In this document: positions 63,767-64,000 of the stretch, piece after piece
Numbering within the stretch: position 1 is the stretch's first letter
Layout: each line of letters opens with the position of its first letter
Assembly (NCBI RefSeq): GCF_900099555.1
Contig: NZ_FMWM01000002.1
Coordinates: 1,423,629-1,487,628 of the forward strand
Reading direction: 5' to 3'
Source of the DNA: Peptoniphilus raoultii
GTDB taxonomy: Bacteria; Bacillota; Clostridia; Tissierellales; Peptoniphilaceae
DNA: 64,000 bases
Position numbers and translations under genes: made by a program
Notes under the pieces: model-generated
What the model was told of the DNA's origin: nothing
What the model saw: only the letters and a program-made list of their open reading frames with translations
The model's database searches: none

Positions 63767-64000
63767 TTCACTTTGTTCAAACCTTATTATTTTTGCCTCT
63801 TTAGCTAGCCCTGAAAGGGCTTCATTCATCTTATTTTGGATGGATCTTCCTATTCTTTTACACTTAATTTATCCATTGCTATGTCATGTTGCTCTTGCTC
63901 TCTTATATACTTTGCTATTGTTTGTTCATTCAATCCTACCGTACTTACATAATATCCCTCTGCCAAAAAATGTCTATTTCCAAATTTGTATTTTAGGTTT
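63716..64000 (-). pseudogene. tnpA: IS200/IS605-family TnpA transposase, C-terminal part, degraded and cut by window end
   Basis: Minus strand reads NLKYKFGNRHFLAEGYYVST then VGLNEQTIAKYIREQEQHDI, the TnpA Y1-transposase C-terminal region. A TAG at 63852-63850 replaces the Tyr of KEYEDP, and a one-base loss shortly after shifts the frame to NKMNEALSGLAKEAKIIRFE, which ends at TGA 63716. The catalytic HUH and Tyr regions lie partly beyond the window. Confidence 0.82.

Overview
This window is chromosomal DNA from a low-GC, anaerobic-type Firmicute. The AT-rich composition, the clostridial gene orders (rplU-prp-rpmA-obgE-yhbY; rpsL-rpsG-fusA-tuf), the SLH-anchored surface proteins, a T-box leader, TRAP transport and an ornithine racemase all fit the Tissierellia/Peptoniphilaceae group (Peptoniphilus, Anaerococcus, Finegoldia and relatives). 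That placement is inference from gene content; no 16S rRNA gene is present. Most genes lie on the minus strand.

Layout. 1-2.6 kb: ribosome assembly block (yhbY partial, obgE, rpmA, prp, rplU with leader). 2.8-6.6 kb: a giant beta-helix-like surface protein with SLH anchors. 6.8-7.7 kb: broken fic gene and tRNA-Cys. 7.8-17.9 kb: methyltransferase/sirtuin/CPBP protease operon, single-chain purL, a MalY/PatB aminotransferase, and the NfeD-FloA membrane-domain operon. 18-22 kb: a decay zone with a VOC pseudogene, a CmpB-like membrane protein, yqeY, rpsU and two nested dead insertion sequences. 22-29.3 kb: argC-argJ-argB-argD followed by an NhaC-type antiporter and an alanine/ornithine racemase, so the cluster makes ornithine and probably D-ornithine. 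29.5-39.2 kb: one tightly packed run proB-proA-thrC-thrB-EamA exporter-IMPase-TRAP(QMP)-aroE. 39.3-43.7 kb: str operon. 43.9-49.3 kb: SLH protein 2, a two-component system, and a divergent redox module (CD1871A-like CXXC peptide, NapH-like ferredoxin, TlpA-like lipoprotein). 49.4-54.1 kb: nucleoside-type ABC importer plus a proline peptidase. 54.2-60 kb: DUF951, a propeller-like protein, transketolase, TagA/WecG glycosyltransferase, MazF and an AcpS-NnrD fusion. 60-63.4 kb: T-box/tyrS, pepD and an mgsA with an internal stop. 63.7-64 kb: IS200/IS605 remnant running off the end.

How the genes work together. The central part is amino-acid metabolism from glutamate and aspartate: proline, ornithine and threonine. 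The rest is translation, cell-surface construction (SLH proteins, TagA-type glycosyltransferase) and membrane organisation. The window is mainly housekeeping. I found no CRISPR array, no prophage and no clear defence island. The points most worth following are the compact tyrS T-box with an apparently ultrashort Stem I, the AcpS-NnrD fusion, the ornithine racemase/NhaC pair inside an arg operon, and the CXXC peptide/ferredoxin/TlpA redox module.
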